Shown: piece by piece, positions 44,231 to 53,727 of the stretch | Numbering within the stretch: the first letter of the stretch is position 1 | Layout: the number at the start of each line of letters is the position of its first letter | DNA from: Haliscomenobacter sp041740695 | GTDB lineage: Bacteria; Bacteroidota; Bacteroidia; Chitinophagales; Saprospiraceae | Length of the DNA stretch: 64,000 bases | Reading direction: 5' to 3' | Assembly (NCBI RefSeq): GCF_041740695.1 | Contig: NZ_JBGSLK010000091.1 | Span: 29,906-93,905 of the forward strand | Notes under the pieces: model-generated | Database searches by the model: none | Told to the model about the DNA's origin: nothing | The model's input: the letters and a program-made list of their open reading frames with translations, nothing else | Position numbers and translations under genes: made by a program

Positions 44231-44355
44231 GGTTGAGAAAGGTTGAGAAAGTTGAGAAGGTTTAGGCTACCGCAGGCGGTTTTGACCATGTCCTTGTCTA
44301 AGTCGCTCGCGGTAGCCTAAACCTTCTCAACCTTCCTCAACCTCCCTAAACTTTC
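44231..44355. repeat. family B inverted repeat, copy 4
   Basis: GGTTGAGAAAGGTTGAGAAA, GTTGAGAAGG, TTTAGGCTACCGC on the left. GCGGTAGCCTAAACC, TTCTCAACCTTCCTCAACC on the right. It fills the space between the PLP-enzyme start and the M16 stop codon and touches the latter. Confidence 0.8.
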
Positions 44356-47214
44356 TTAATACCCAAATACCTCTTCCAAGCTCACTTCACGCAGTGCTCC
44401 GAAGTTTTCCAGGTAGTTCAGATCGACCTGAGATTTGCTGCCCATGACCAGGAAGGTATAAGCGCGGCCCCGCACATATTCTTCATGGAAAGCAACCAAA
44501 TCCCGACTGCTCGATCGTTCGGTATGTTGATATATTTCCTGACGCATATCACCATGATGACCCAATTCCCGATTGGCGCGTGCCGTCCAATAGATCCGAG
44601 AAGGGATGATGCGCTCACTTTCAATGCGTTTCAGAATGGCCTGCCGGGCGTGTTCAATTTGAGAATCAACCACGGGCATTTCATTCAACAATTGTAGGAA
44701 AGTAGGAATGGCATCCGAAAGTTTATCGGGCTGCGTACCCACGTAGGCTTGCAGGTAATGCGCCCAGTCCCGTTTGCGGGGCGAGCTGTAAAAGGCATAA
44801 GTGGAATAAGCCAAGGCTTTGGATTCCCGAATTTCCTGAAAAACAATTGAGGAAAGCCCCAATCCAAAATAATCGTTGAACAGATCGCTGCTCAAGTGCT
44901 CATCCATGTTGAACTGCGGGGTGCCTTTGGATACCAACATCACATCCGTTTGGACAATCGGAAAATCCAAAAATACCACCTGATTTTCTTTGGTATCCAA
45001 CTGGTTGAATGCCCGAGAAGGAACCGCTTTTTTCAGTGGTGTGGTAACCCGGTGGTGCGTTTCCAGCAAATTGGTTACCTCCGACATTGGCATTTGACCG
45101 TAGTAGTAAATCTTATGCTCAAAGCCACTCAGGTCTTTGATTTTTTGGCAAAGCTCATCGGCCTCCAATTGGCGCAATTCTTCTACCGCCAGGCGATAAG
45201 TAAAAGGAGAATCGGTGCCGTAACGAGCGTAATTTCCCAAGGCATTGCGCAAAACGATATTCCGGTCTTTTTTAGCATTGGCCCGGTGGGTCAGTGCGTC
45301 GGTGACGACGTTTTGCAGAATGGCTGTATCCGGTTGAAGATTGCTGATGATGTGCTCCAACAATTCCAGCCCCTTGAGCATATTGTCTTCCAATCCACTC
45401 AGGGTCATGTAAGTATAATCGTCGTCGTTGCTGACTTCGAAGCTCAGGGCCAAACGATATAGCTCACGTTGCAAGTCCGCAGAACTGTAGCGACTTGTGC
45501 CCAAATAAGGCAGGTATTGTACCGCGATGGCCAATTTCCGGTCACTGTTTTTTCCCATCGGAAAGATGTAATCGAGGCGGAAAAGCGAGTTATTGGGATT
45601 GCGGACATAATCTAAATGTACGCCCGATTTGAGGGTAGTGGCTTGAATGGCCGTTTCAAAATCGACAAAAACGGGTTCAATCCGCGGAGTAGTGATGTCC
45701 AAAAAAGCTTGTGCGTAATCGGAAACGGAGTCCCGATTGAGTTCCACTGCGGTGATTTCAGGTTTTTCAACCTTGACCACATTAGAATCTTCCGCTTGCA
45801 CTTTATTTACTTCAACGTAATTGTCCTTAAAATGCTTTTGGGCAAATTCGACAATCTGTTCCTTGGTAATTTTAGCAATGTCGCTGATTCGGCGGGTGTA
45901 ATGCTCCCAATCCATCCCGAGTATAAAACTGCTGGTCATGGCATTGACCCGGGCACTATTGGATTCCGAAGCCATAATTTGCCCAAGTTTGTAGTCGTTA
46001 ATGACCGCTTCCACCATCCATTCGTCAAATTCACCACGGCAAATTTTCTGCAATTCGCCCAGCAGGATGTCCTTGACTTCCTCCAGGGTTTGGCCTTCCC
46101 GGGGTTTGCCATACAAACCAAAAACGGAATAATCCTCATAAAACCAGAACCAGGATTCCGACTCCAATACTTTTTGCTGTTGGTTGACATTGAGGTCGAG
46201 CAAACCCGCCTGATCATTGTACAAAAGTGTGCGGATCAGCAAGAGGAAAAGGGTATCCGCCGATTTGGCCTGATCAAAACGCCAGGCCAGCATGACGAGC
46301 GCCGGTTCTTGCCCATAAACAACCTTCAAGACGGGTTCCGTCAAAGGTGGCTGTGGGGAAAAAGTGAAAGGTGGAACATCTTTTGCTTCGTAGGTTCCAA
46401 AGTATTTTTCAGCCAGTTCTACTACCTCCGCAGGATCAAAATCACCCGCCATGGCCAGAGCCATGTTGTTCGGTACATAGTAAGTTTGGAAATATTTCTG
46501 GATGTTCACCTGTGAAGGGGTGCGCAAATGTTCTGCTGATCCAATAGTTGTCTGAGTGCCATAGGGATGTGAAGGAAAAAGTGCCTCCCGAATCGCAGTA
46601 TTGACTTTGCGAACATCCTTATCCTGAGAAATATTGAACTCCTCGTAAACGGTCTCCAATTCGGTATGGAACAAACGAAGGGCCATCATCCGAAAACGTT
46701 CGGATTCCAGCTGCATCCAACGCTCCAATTCATTGGCGGGGATGTCGTTTACATAAACAGTTTGTTCAACCCAGGTGTAGGCATTGGTATCTTTTGCGCC
46801 AATGTTGCTCACCAATTTATCGTACTCGCTGGGAGCGGTCAATTTGGCAGCTTCAAAAGAAACCCGGTCAATTTCGGCATAAATACGCCGCCGTTCAGCT
46901 TCGTCCTGGGTAGCGCGATGGGCTTCATACAAATTAGAAATTTGCTCCAGCAGTACTTTTTCTTTATCCCAATCCAGTGTACCAATGCGGCTAGTGCCTT
47001 TGAATAACATATGTTCCATGTAGTGGGCCAAGCCTGTAGTTTCCGGTGGATCTTGTTTGGATCCTGCCCTGACCACAATATTGGTGTACACTCTTGGTTC
47101 ATTTTTATTTACACTCAAAAACAATTGTAAGCCGTTAGAAAGGGTATAGCGTAGAACTTTCAATATATCGTCAGGGACGGTTTTGAAAGCGTATTGCATT
47201 TTTGCGTCAATCAT
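44356..47214 (-). CDS. M16 family zinc metallopeptidase (two-unit, insulinase type)
   Basis: A 952-residue pitrilysin/insulinase-type protease with two M16 units in one chain. The catalytic N-terminal unit has HYMEH (64-68) and the downstream acidic ETVYEEF helix for the third zinc ligand. The second unit (from about residue 520) has the C-terminal FFGLGLSSIVFQEIRESKAL-like signature and no zinc motif. No signal peptide is visible, which suggests a cytoplasmic or unconventionally located enzyme. A TAAGTTTG box lies about 70 bp upstream. Confidence 0.93.
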   Translation of the reverse strand: MIDAKMQYAFKTVPDDILKVLRYTLSNGLQLFLSVNKNEPRVYTNIVVRAGSKQDPPETTGLAHYMEHMLFKGTSRIGTLDWDKEKVLLEQISNLYEAHRATQDEAERRRIYAEIDRVSFEAAKLTAPSEYDKLVSNIGAKDTNAYTWVEQTVYVNDIPANELERWMQLESERFRMMALRLFHTELETVYEEFNISQDKDVRKVNTAIREALFPSHPYGTQTTIGSAEHLRTPSQVNIQKYFQTYYVPNNMALAMAGDFDPAEVVELAEKYFGTYEAKDVPPFTFSPQPPLTEPVLKVVYGQEPALVMLAWRFDQAKSADTLFLLLIRTLLYNDQAGLLDLNVNQQQKVLESESWFWFYEDYSVFGLYGKPREGQTLEEVKDILLGELQKICRGEFDEWMVEAVINDYKLGQIMASESNSARVNAMTSSFILGMDWEHYTRRISDIAKITKEQIVEFAQKHFKDNYVEVNKVQAEDSNVVKVEKPEITAVELNRDSVSDYAQAFLDITTPRIEPVFVDFETAIQATTLKSGVHLDYVRNPNNSLFRLDYIFPMGKNSDRKLAIAVQYLPYLGTSRYSSADLQRELYRLALSFEVSNDDDYTYMTLSGLEDNMLKGLELLEHIISNLQPDTAILQNVVTDALTHRANAKKDRNIVLRNALGNYARYGTDSPFTYRLAVEELRQLEADELCQKIKDLSGFEHKIYYYGQMPMSEVTNLLETHHRVTTPLKKAVPSRAFNQLDTKENQVVFLDFPIVQTDVMLVSKGTPQFNMDEHLSSDLFNDYFGLGLSSIVFQEIRESKALAYSTYAFYSSPRKRDWAHYLQAYVGTQPDKLSDAIPTFLQLLNEMPVVDSQIEHARQAILKRIESERIIPSRIYWTARANRELGHHGDMRQEIYQHTERSSSRDLVAFHEEYVRGRAYTFLVMGSKSQVDLNYLENFGALREVSLEEVFGY

Positions 47215-47535
47215 CTCTTCTCCAGATTATTTTTATAAAACAGCATGTAATATAATGCATTGAACCGAAGAATAGTTTTTTTCAAACTTAAACAAGCTCA
47301 TATCGGGTCATTATTGTCCCCACACAAATCGGGCCAAAGCGACTTTGATCTTCGTTTTACTGCCTTATCCCCTTACAATTGGGCTTTTGGGCTTTGTTCA
47401 TTTTTTTTTCATCCGGCATGAGCTATATTCGCCTAATCACTCCACTACCACAACTTTCTGGGGGTGTTTTCTATCTCAGCCATTGGCTTATCGTACCTCA
47501 ATTCGGGATAAGCTTAATTAACCAAATCCAAATTT
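47215..47535. promoter_or_regulatory. divergent intergenic region with -7 box TAAGTTTG (47283-47290, minus)
   Basis: This 321-bp gap separates the divergent M16 and propeller genes. TAAGTTTG on the minus strand fits TAnnTTTG for the M16 gene. On the plus side I find no clear box before the propeller gene. No repeat or RNA gene recognised. Confidence 0.4.
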
Positions 47536-50500
47536 ATGCAACTTAGGCAGCTATTTACCCTATGCTGTGCAGTTTTTGCTATGTCTCTCCCTGCACAAAC
47601 CCTTGATCTCAAACCGCTCAAAAACATCAAACCACGCAACATTGGCCCATCCGGCATGTCTGGGCGGGTAACTGCCATTGATGTGGTACAAAGCGAGCCC
47701 GACCACATTTACGTGGGTAGCGCTTCGGGCGGAGTATGGAAGTCCGAAAGTGGCGGCATCACCTGGACGCCCATTTTTGACGATCAAAACATTCAATCCA
47801 TTGGTGCCATTGCCATCAACCAATCCAATCCAAGTGACATTTGGGTCGGTACGGGTGAGGGCAATCCGCGCAACTCTCAAAACTTCGGTTTGGGTATTTT
47901 TCGCTCACTTGATGCCGGGAAAACCTGGAAAAACCTGGGCTTGAAAGAAACCAAAACCATCCACCGCATCATCATTCACCGCGATAATCCCAATGTGGTT
48001 TTCGCTGGTGCGCAAGGTTCAGCCTATGGCCCCAATGAGGAGCGGGGCGTTTACCGCACCAAAGACGGGGGCAAAACCTGGGAGCGGATCCTTTACGTCA
48101 ACAACCAGACTGGTGTAGCTGACATGGTTGTTGATCCCAGCAATCCCAACAAAATCATCGTGGCCATGTGGGAATATGGCCGCAAACCCTGGACTTTCAA
48201 CTCGGGTGGAGCTGGCTCCGGCATCTACGTGACCCACGATGGTGGCGACACCTGGGAACGCCGCAGCGACGCCGACGGCTTGCCCAAAGGAATGTTGGGT
48301 CGGGCCGGTTTGGCGATTTCCCGCTCCAAACCCAATATCGTTTACGCTTTGGTGGAAGCCAAAGACAATGCACTCTACAAATCCACCGATGGTGGCAAAA
48401 AATGGAGTGTAGTAGCCACCAAAAACATTGGCGACCGTCCCTTTTATTACGCTGAAATTTATGTTGACCCCAAGAATGAAAACCGCCTCTGGAACATCTT
48501 CTCTTTGGTAACCAAAAGTGAAGACGGAGGTAAAACTTTTGAGACCGTACTCCCCTACTCGGGCGTACACCCCGATCACCACGCATTCTGGATTCATCCC
48601 GATGATCCAAATTACATCATTGACGGCAACGACGGTGGTTTGAACATCTCGCATGACGGCGGGAAAAGCTGGCGCTTTATCGAAAACATTCCAGTTGGCC
48701 AGTTTTACCATGTCAATTACGATATGTCAATTCCCTACAAAATCGGGGGTGGCATGCAGGACAATGGTTCCTGGGTAGGCCCTAGTGCGGTTTGGCAGGC
48801 GGGTGGAATCCGTACCAGCCAGTGGCAGGAAGTGTTTTTTGGCGATGGTTTTGACCTCGGTTTCCGCCCCGACAATTCACGGTACGTTTACGCCATGTCG
48901 CAAGGCGGGAACGTAGGCTATGTGGATACCGAAACGGGCAAAACCCAGTTCATCAAACCTACTTCGCCCAATGGCACCGAGCTGCGTTTCAACTGGAACG
49001 CTGGCTTTTCGCAAGACCCTCACAATACCTGTGGGGTGTATTTTGGCAGCCAGTTTTTACACTACAGCAAAGATTGTGGCCAAAGTTGGGAAGTCATTTC
49101 TCCCGACCTGACCACCAACGATACGTCCAAACAAAAACCACACCTGAGTGGTGGTCTGACCCTGGATGCCACCAATGCTGAGAACCACACCACCATCCTG
49201 GCGATTGCACCCAGCCCCAAAGACGCCAAGGTGATTTGGGTGGGTACCGATGATGGCAACCTGCAATTGACCCGCGACGGTGGCAAAACCTGGAGCAATT
49301 TGATCAGCAAATTGCCCGGTTACAAGGCGGCCAGTTGGATTCCCTACATTGAAGCTTCGGCGCACAATGCGGGGGAGGCCTTCGTGATTGTGAACGATTA
49401 CCGCCGCAACGACTGGCGACCAATCGTGTACCATACCAGCGATTATGGCCAAACTTTCCGTAAAATCGCGGATGAAAACAAAGTAAGTGGTTTCAGTTTG
49501 TGCATTGTACAAGACCCGATTGAGCCCAAATTGTTGTTCCTGGGCACCGATCACGGCCTGTACCTCAGCATCGACAAGGGGACGACCTGGACCAAGTGGA
49601 CCAATGGCTACCCCAGCGTGCCAACTGCGGATATGAAAATCCATTCGCGAGATCACGACCTGATCATCGCTACTTTTGGCCGGGCCTTCTGGATTCTGGA
49701 CGACATTCGCCCCTTGCGTGAAATTGCCCGTACGGGCGGCAAGGTGCTGGAGCAACCTTTCAAAATTTTCCCCGTTCCTGATGCCTATCAGGCGGCTTTC
49801 AAATCTTTTGAAGGCATCCGCTTTTCTGCCGACGGGATGTTTGCGGGGGAAAACAAAGCGCCTGGTGCCTGGATCACTTTGTGGGCACCTTATGTGAAAC
49901 CAGCTGCTGCGCCCGCTGGCGCCAAACCGGCGGCCAAGGAGGAAAAACGCGCCGAGCGGGTAAAAATCATCATCCTTTCGAGCACAGGTGACACCGTACG
50001 CACCTTTAGTCCACGGATCGACACGGGCATGGTGAAGGTGTACTGGCCCTTGAACCGCAATGGGGTGCGCCAACCCAGCCGCCAGGAACGCCGCCCGGAC
50101 GAAGATGCCCCCAACGGCCCACAAGTACTACCTGGCACGTACAAGGTAGTAGCCATCTGGGGCAAACTCAAGGATTCGACCTCGGTAACGGTTAAATCTG
50201 ATCCACGCCTTGAGGTCAAAATGGATGACCTGAAAGCCAAAGACGCTGCGTACCGCGACTTTGAAAAAGTGATCAAAAAAGCCAGCGAGGGTTTTGACCA
50301 ACTCAAGGAGGCCCGCAATACCATCCGCCGCGTAGATGCAGCCCTGGCCAATGCGCCCGATAGCACCAAACAACAATTGGCTAAGCTGAGTAAAGTGCTG
50401 CAAGACAGCTTGAACGTGCTGGAACGCCTCTACACGGAGCCCGAAGACATTAAAGGTATCCAACGCGACGACGACAACCTGACTTCGGCGCTTGGCCGTG

Positions 50501-50700
50501 CCCAGCAGTACATCAACGCCTCAGAAGGCACACCGAACCAAGGTGCCCAACGTATGCTGGCCCAAGCCCGCAAACAAACAACGGAGGTGCTGGCCCGGAT
50601 CAATAATTTCTTCAGTACGAAGTTTGCGGATTATCGGAAGAAGGTAGAAGTGGTGCAGTTTTCTTTGTTTAAGCCGTATGTGCCGCTGAAAGTTGAGTAA
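47536..50700 (+). CDS. secreted Vps10/sortilin-like Asp-box propeller protein (paralogue)
   Basis: A 1054-residue exported protein with a signal peptide ending near SLPAQT. Eleven or more Asp-box repeats are visible (SLDAGKTW, TKDGGKTW, THDGGDTW, SHDGGKSW, TRDGGKTW and others), then an Ala/Pro/Lys-rich linker (about 795-815), a beta domain and a helical C-terminus. It shares its whole layout with the protein at 40096, including matched stretches such as GLGIF/GVGVYKS and NEERGVYRTKDGGKTW. The last 39 codons are duplicated at 53599. The role may be peptide or glycan binding; the enzyme label used for some relatives is unproven. Confidence 0.88.
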   Translation: MQLRQLFTLCCAVFAMSLPAQTLDLKPLKNIKPRNIGPSGMSGRVTAIDVVQSEPDHIYVGSASGGVWKSESGGITWTPIFDDQNIQSIGAIAINQSNPSDIWVGTGEGNPRNSQNFGLGIFRSLDAGKTWKNLGLKETKTIHRIIIHRDNPNVVFAGAQGSAYGPNEERGVYRTKDGGKTWERILYVNNQTGVADMVVDPSNPNKIIVAMWEYGRKPWTFNSGGAGSGIYVTHDGGDTWERRSDADGLPKGMLGRAGLAISRSKPNIVYALVEAKDNALYKSTDGGKKWSVVATKNIGDRPFYYAEIYVDPKNENRLWNIFSLVTKSEDGGKTFETVLPYSGVHPDHHAFWIHPDDPNYIIDGNDGGLNISHDGGKSWRFIENIPVGQFYHVNYDMSIPYKIGGGMQDNGSWVGPSAVWQAGGIRTSQWQEVFFGDGFDLGFRPDNSRYVYAMSQGGNVGYVDTETGKTQFIKPTSPNGTELRFNWNAGFSQDPHNTCGVYFGSQFLHYSKDCGQSWEVISPDLTTNDTSKQKPHLSGGLTLDATNAENHTTILAIAPSPKDAKVIWVGTDDGNLQLTRDGGKTWSNLISKLPGYKAASWIPYIEASAHNAGEAFVIVNDYRRNDWRPIVYHTSDYGQTFRKIADENKVSGFSLCIVQDPIEPKLLFLGTDHGLYLSIDKGTTWTKWTNGYPSVPTADMKIHSRDHDLIIATFGRAFWILDDIRPLREIARTGGKVLEQPFKIFPVPDAYQAAFKSFEGIRFSADGMFAGENKAPGAWITLWAPYVKPAAAPAGAKPAAKEEKRAERVKIIILSSTGDTVRTFSPRIDTGMVKVYWPLNRNGVRQPSRQERRPDEDAPNGPQVLPGTYKVVAIWGKLKDSTSVTVKSDPRLEVKMDDLKAKDAAYRDFEKVIKKASEGFDQLKEARNTIRRVDAALANAPDSTKQQLAKLSKVLQDSLNVLERLYTEPEDIKGIQRDDDNLTSALGRAQQYINASEGTPNQGAQRMLAQARKQTTEVLARINNFFSTKFADYRKKVEVVQFSLFKPYVPLKVE

Positions 50701-50710
50701 AGTCTATATA

Positions 50711-50809
50711 ACTTAGGTGATTCTTAAGTGTCTTAGGTATCTTAGGTGGTGAAGAAGAAGTTTTTTTTCACCACCTAAGAAACCTAAGACACCTAAGGGA
50801 CACCTCAGT
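50711..50809. repeat. family A inverted repeat, copy 2
   Basis: ACTTAGGTGATTCTTAAGTG, TCTTAGGTATCTTAGGTGGTG and the complement CACCACCTAAGAAACCTAAG, ACACCTAAGGGACACCTCAG. Arms of about 40 bp with 9-nt words TTAGGTNTC. It starts 10 bp after the propeller-gene stop and ends 11 bp before the stop of the convergent 141-residue protein gene. Confidence 0.8.
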
Positions 50810-50820
50810 AAAATGTCCTG

Positions 50821-51246
50821 CTAAGCTACTTCGAGTGCCTGCAACCAGCCCTGACGCTCAAATAAGTCTTGCACATCTTTCACAAAGCGCTGCCAATCGA
50901 AGTTGGCGATTTTCTTTTTGGGAAGCCATTCCAGCATGGTGTCGATGTATTTGGTGGCCATTAGGTGTAAGACCTCTTCAGGGGTGGATTTTTGCACTTC
51001 ATCGTAGGAGAGGCGCATTTGGGTGGAAAGTTCTTTACGTTTGGGGCGATAGCTGAAATCGTCCTCGTGGATTTCGTTTTCAGCATGGGTAATAATATAA
51101 ATGAACGCAACACCTACAATATCACCATAGTCGCTCAGCTTTAAATTAGTTTTTAAGGTATCTTCTATTGTAACCACATTGTCAATGGCAACTTCATCTG
51201 AAACTTGGTGCCAACTTATACTCGAAACGACAAATGGATCTCGCAT
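50821..51246 (-). CDS. hypothetical protein (141 residues)
   Basis: A soluble acidic protein with no signal. Not assigned to a family. Residues 5-35 look beta-rich (SSISWHQVSDEVAIDNVVTI); the C-terminal half is helical and ends FVKDVQDLFERQGWLQAL. It is divergent from an XRE-type regulator 124 bp away. The minus-strand box TAACTTTG at 51325-51332 probably drives it. Confidence 0.7.
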   Translation of the reverse strand: MRDPFVVSSISWHQVSDEVAIDNVVTIEDTLKTNLKLSDYGDIVGVAFIYIITHAENEIHEDDFSYRPKRKELSTQMRLSYDEVQKSTPEEVLHLMATKYIDTMLEWLPKKKIANFDWQRFVKDVQDLFERQGWLQALEVA

Positions 51247-51324
51247 GATTACTGTTTTGGGTTTACAGGGTTGGGGAATCCAATAATAAATTGATTACTT
51301 TGGAAATTGGTTCCTTACCAAAGG

Positions 51325-51332
51325 CAAAGTTA
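51325..51332 (-). promoter_or_regulatory. -7 promoter box (TAACTTTG) of the 141-residue protein gene
   Basis: A full TAnnTTTG match on the minus strand, 78 bp before the start codon. It lies in the short divergent region shared with the XRE-type gene, so that regulator could act here. Confidence 0.5.
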
Positions 51333-51370
51333 AATAAAATTCTTAAAAGGTGAATTTTATCGTCTAAAAA

Positions 51371-51697
51371 ATGAATGTCTCAGAAAAAGATACTTCCCGC
51401 AATGCGTTATTCACCCAGGTAAAGGGAGTAATTAAGTCTTTGGGGCTTGATCAAATGGTGCTTGCAGAAAAATTAGGGGTTAATCAGACCAATATTAGCA
51501 AAGCCCTGAATGGTGGCAATGAAAAGACCTTTCAACGCATTGTCAATCTGCTTGAAAATGAATATGGTGTCACTTCTTTGAATCAGCACCTGGAATCGGC
51601 GGTAGGGAATGATATCGGCGAGATCAAAGCCGAATTGCAGGCTATTAAGGGTACTTTGGAGGAATTAAAGATGATGATTGGGAGGTTGGAGAAGTAA
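51371..51697 (+). CDS. XRE family helix-turn-helix protein
   Basis: A 108-residue DNA-binding protein. The helix-turn-helix (about residues 20-55) reads MVLAEKLGVNQTNISKALNG. The C-terminal 30 residues (GEIKAELQAIKGTLEELKMM) form a coiled coil likely to dimerise. Such proteins are common as regulators in accessory DNA. The divergent neighbour is a 141-residue protein of unknown function. Confidence 0.88.
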   Translation: MNVSEKDTSRNALFTQVKGVIKSLGLDQMVLAEKLGVNQTNISKALNGGNEKTFQRIVNLLENEYGVTSLNQHLESAVGNDIGEIKAELQAIKGTLEELKMMIGRLEK

Positions 51698-51737
51698 CCT
51701 AGGGCATCCGCTACCTTGTGAGTCCGACATAGCCCAA

Positions 51738-52535
51738 TTAAAAAACGGGAATAGGAAACAAAACATAAGGGTTCACAACCCTTCTTTCTACAGACATGCT
51801 CCCTTTTGAGTGCTCTATAAATTTGTATTCAAAGATAAGGTCAAACGGTAAGCATAAGTTGCTCCTTTGTGGTGTATCCTGGTAAAATTGCTTTAAAATG
51901 TATACGGTTTTTTTATCCTCTAGTTTTTCTTTTAACTGCTGAATAATGCTAATGTTCATTGTTAAATAACATACAGGAACCATGTAGATGTTGTTCTTTT
52001 TGTTTATCCAATCGAGGCATACTTCCGCGTTCTTGGCATATTTTTCTTCTAATTTTTTCATAACAGCTTTATCAATCTCAACAGACGATCGGAATTGCGC
52101 CAATTCATAGCTTAACAAAAATGTAATCATCTGATTTCTACGCTTCAAAAATCTAGATGCGCTATTTATTCTTTCTCTTTCCAAATATTTGTTCAAATAA
52201 CTAGGCGATATAGTAGTGTTGAAAAAATTGTATGTTGGATTTTTAAGCAATTGGTTGTTGTAAAAATAGACATGATCACAATAGTCGCTATCTGTCCAAA
52301 AAACTGGCTTGGGGGTGGAGTCTCTAAAGTTATAATAATCAATGTTTATTTGCTTTATGAGTGCATCTATATCTACTTGATATCTTTTTGATGCAGATGT
52401 ATTGCCCTTCCAAGGTTCCGAAACCCAAGAGGGTAATGCATCTGCATTAAAAATTCCATACGTTGTCTTATCTTGCTCTTCATTATTTGAACAGGTGTAA
52501 AATATCAGGCAAAGCAAAAGCATGGAATACCTCAT
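51738..52535 (-). CDS. hypothetical lipoprotein, paralogue 1
   Basis: A 265-residue lipoprotein (signal ending LIFYTC, Cys15), A/T-rich. The mature part is helical and basic/aromatic with the stretch IDALIKQINIDYYNFRD near the start. It shares with the next upstream gene its length, a VYFYNNQ/FFANFLL-like middle and the C-terminal ending RRVVNPYVLFPIPVF. No domain recognised. Tandem with its paralogue (97 bp apart). Confidence 0.75.
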   Translation of the reverse strand: MRYSMLLLCLIFYTCSNNEEQDKTTYGIFNADALPSWVSEPWKGNTSASKRYQVDIDALIKQINIDYYNFRDSTPKPVFWTDSDYCDHVYFYNNQLLKNPTYNFFNTTISPSYLNKYLERERINSASRFLKRRNQMITFLLSYELAQFRSSVEIDKAVMKKLEEKYAKNAEVCLDWINKKNNIYMVPVCYLTMNISIIQQLKEKLEDKKTVYILKQFYQDTPQRSNLCLPFDLIFEYKFIEHSKGSMSVERRVVNPYVLFPIPVF

Positions 52536-52632
52536 TGTTTCAGCCTATTTGAGAAATTATCAATTGGTTTTTGGTTATTGTAAAAAATGTGCAAAATTTT
52601 ACGGTCGTCCTCCTGTTACAGCTTTTCAAAAG

Positions 52633-53397
52633 TTACCACACCGGAATATCTTGGATCAGAACAAAAGGATTTAATAACTCCCTACGAACAACTATATCTC
52701 CTTCTTTACCCATTTCAAAGTCATATCGAATGATCAAATCAAATGCCTTACAAGGATCATCCCCACCAATGGCTGCATAAAAGCCATTAATCGTATGGTT
52801 GATGGTTTTTAAAAGCAAAAAATTAGCGAAAAAATAACAGTCATAAGCTTCTTTCTTTCCGTTTCTAGTCGAATAGTAATGATTTTTGCATTGTTCATGG
52901 GGCTTTTTATATTTTTGATACAACCATGCCCATTTATTCTGGTCAGTTGAAAAAAATAATCTGCTAGAATCCCAAGGGTACAAATCAGTTTTAGAAATGA
53001 AATCAGCTAAGTTTTCAAGTTTTTCATCGGATAAAGATGAGCTAATCTTCAAGCCAAACTCTCGCACACATCTTTCTTTTATCAGGAACTGATCTACAAA
53101 AGGAGCCTTTTCAAATTCATCAGCATGAATTTCCCAAGCAGTGATCCGATGACAAATTGAAGGGGTTTTCCACTCTTCAGGTAGATCCTCCCGTAAGAGA
53201 AAACGGTTGTGAATTTGGTTGGCACTGGTAATAACAGCATCTAAATCCAATAATGGAAATGGGTCAGTACAAGGCAAATCCGCACTGGTTTGAGTCCTTG
53301 CCTTTGAATAAGCATTTGATTCTTTATTTTGGCACGACATAATCAAGATTAAACCGAGGAAAAGAGCTATCCGAGTTATAACAGAATATGGGTTCAT
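52633..53397 (-). CDS. hypothetical lipoprotein, paralogue 2
   Basis: A 254-residue lipoprotein (signal ending LIMSC, Cys22), A/T-rich. It has the partner ending RRELLNPFVLIQDIPVW and a similar DLDAVITSANQIHNRF start to the mature region. Both proteins contain IxYxF/FDLIIRYDFE-type strands before the terminal signature. Unknown function; possibly an immunity or surface pair arising by duplication. Confidence 0.75.
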   Translation of the reverse strand: MNPYSVITRIALFLGLILIMSCQNKESNAYSKARTQTSADLPCTDPFPLLDLDAVITSANQIHNRFLLREDLPEEWKTPSICHRITAWEIHADEFEKAPFVDQFLIKERCVREFGLKISSSLSDEKLENLADFISKTDLYPWDSSRLFFSTDQNKWAWLYQKYKKPHEQCKNHYYSTRNGKKEAYDCYFFANFLLLKTINHTINGFYAAIGGDDPCKAFDLIIRYDFEMGKEGDIVVRRELLNPFVLIQDIPVW

Positions 53398-53598
53398 TTT
53401 TTTATCTTTTTTGTGAAATTACGGCTACAGACAAAAAACCTCTAACTGGTTTTCACCGAGAGGCTTAAGTCTTTCCATTCTAAGTTTCAAGAGGAACGTT
53501 GATTCAAGTCAAATCGTGTAGATAATAGTACAATTCTCGCGATCCGTACCAGCGGCAGCACGATGTTTTTCATTGATTTTGAAAGACTTGGGCTAGCG

Positions 53599-53715
53599 GA
53601 GGTGCTGGCGCGCATCAATAATTTCTTCAGTACGAAGTTTGCGGACTATCGGAAGAAAGTGGAAGCGGTGCAGGTTTCCTTGTTTAAGCCATATACCCCA
53701 TTGGAGGTGGAATAA
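53599..53715 (+). pseudogene. 3'-end fragment of a third propeller-type gene
   Basis: The 117 bp encode EVLARINNFFSTKFADYRKK and end at an in-frame stop, matching the last 39 codons of the gene at 47536. I count 18 differences, most of them in third codon positions. No upstream similarity or start is present (53530-53598 is unrelated). The rest of the 474-bp gap from 53398 holds nothing else recognised before this fragment. It is followed, like the intact gene, by a family A repeat. Confidence 0.85.
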
Positions 53716-53727
53716 AGTGCTTATCTT

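Noticed and set aside
50821..51697. Toxin-antitoxin pair (141-residue protein with XRE regulator)
   Set aside because: The genes are divergent rather than co-transcribed, and the 141-residue protein shows no known toxin motif.
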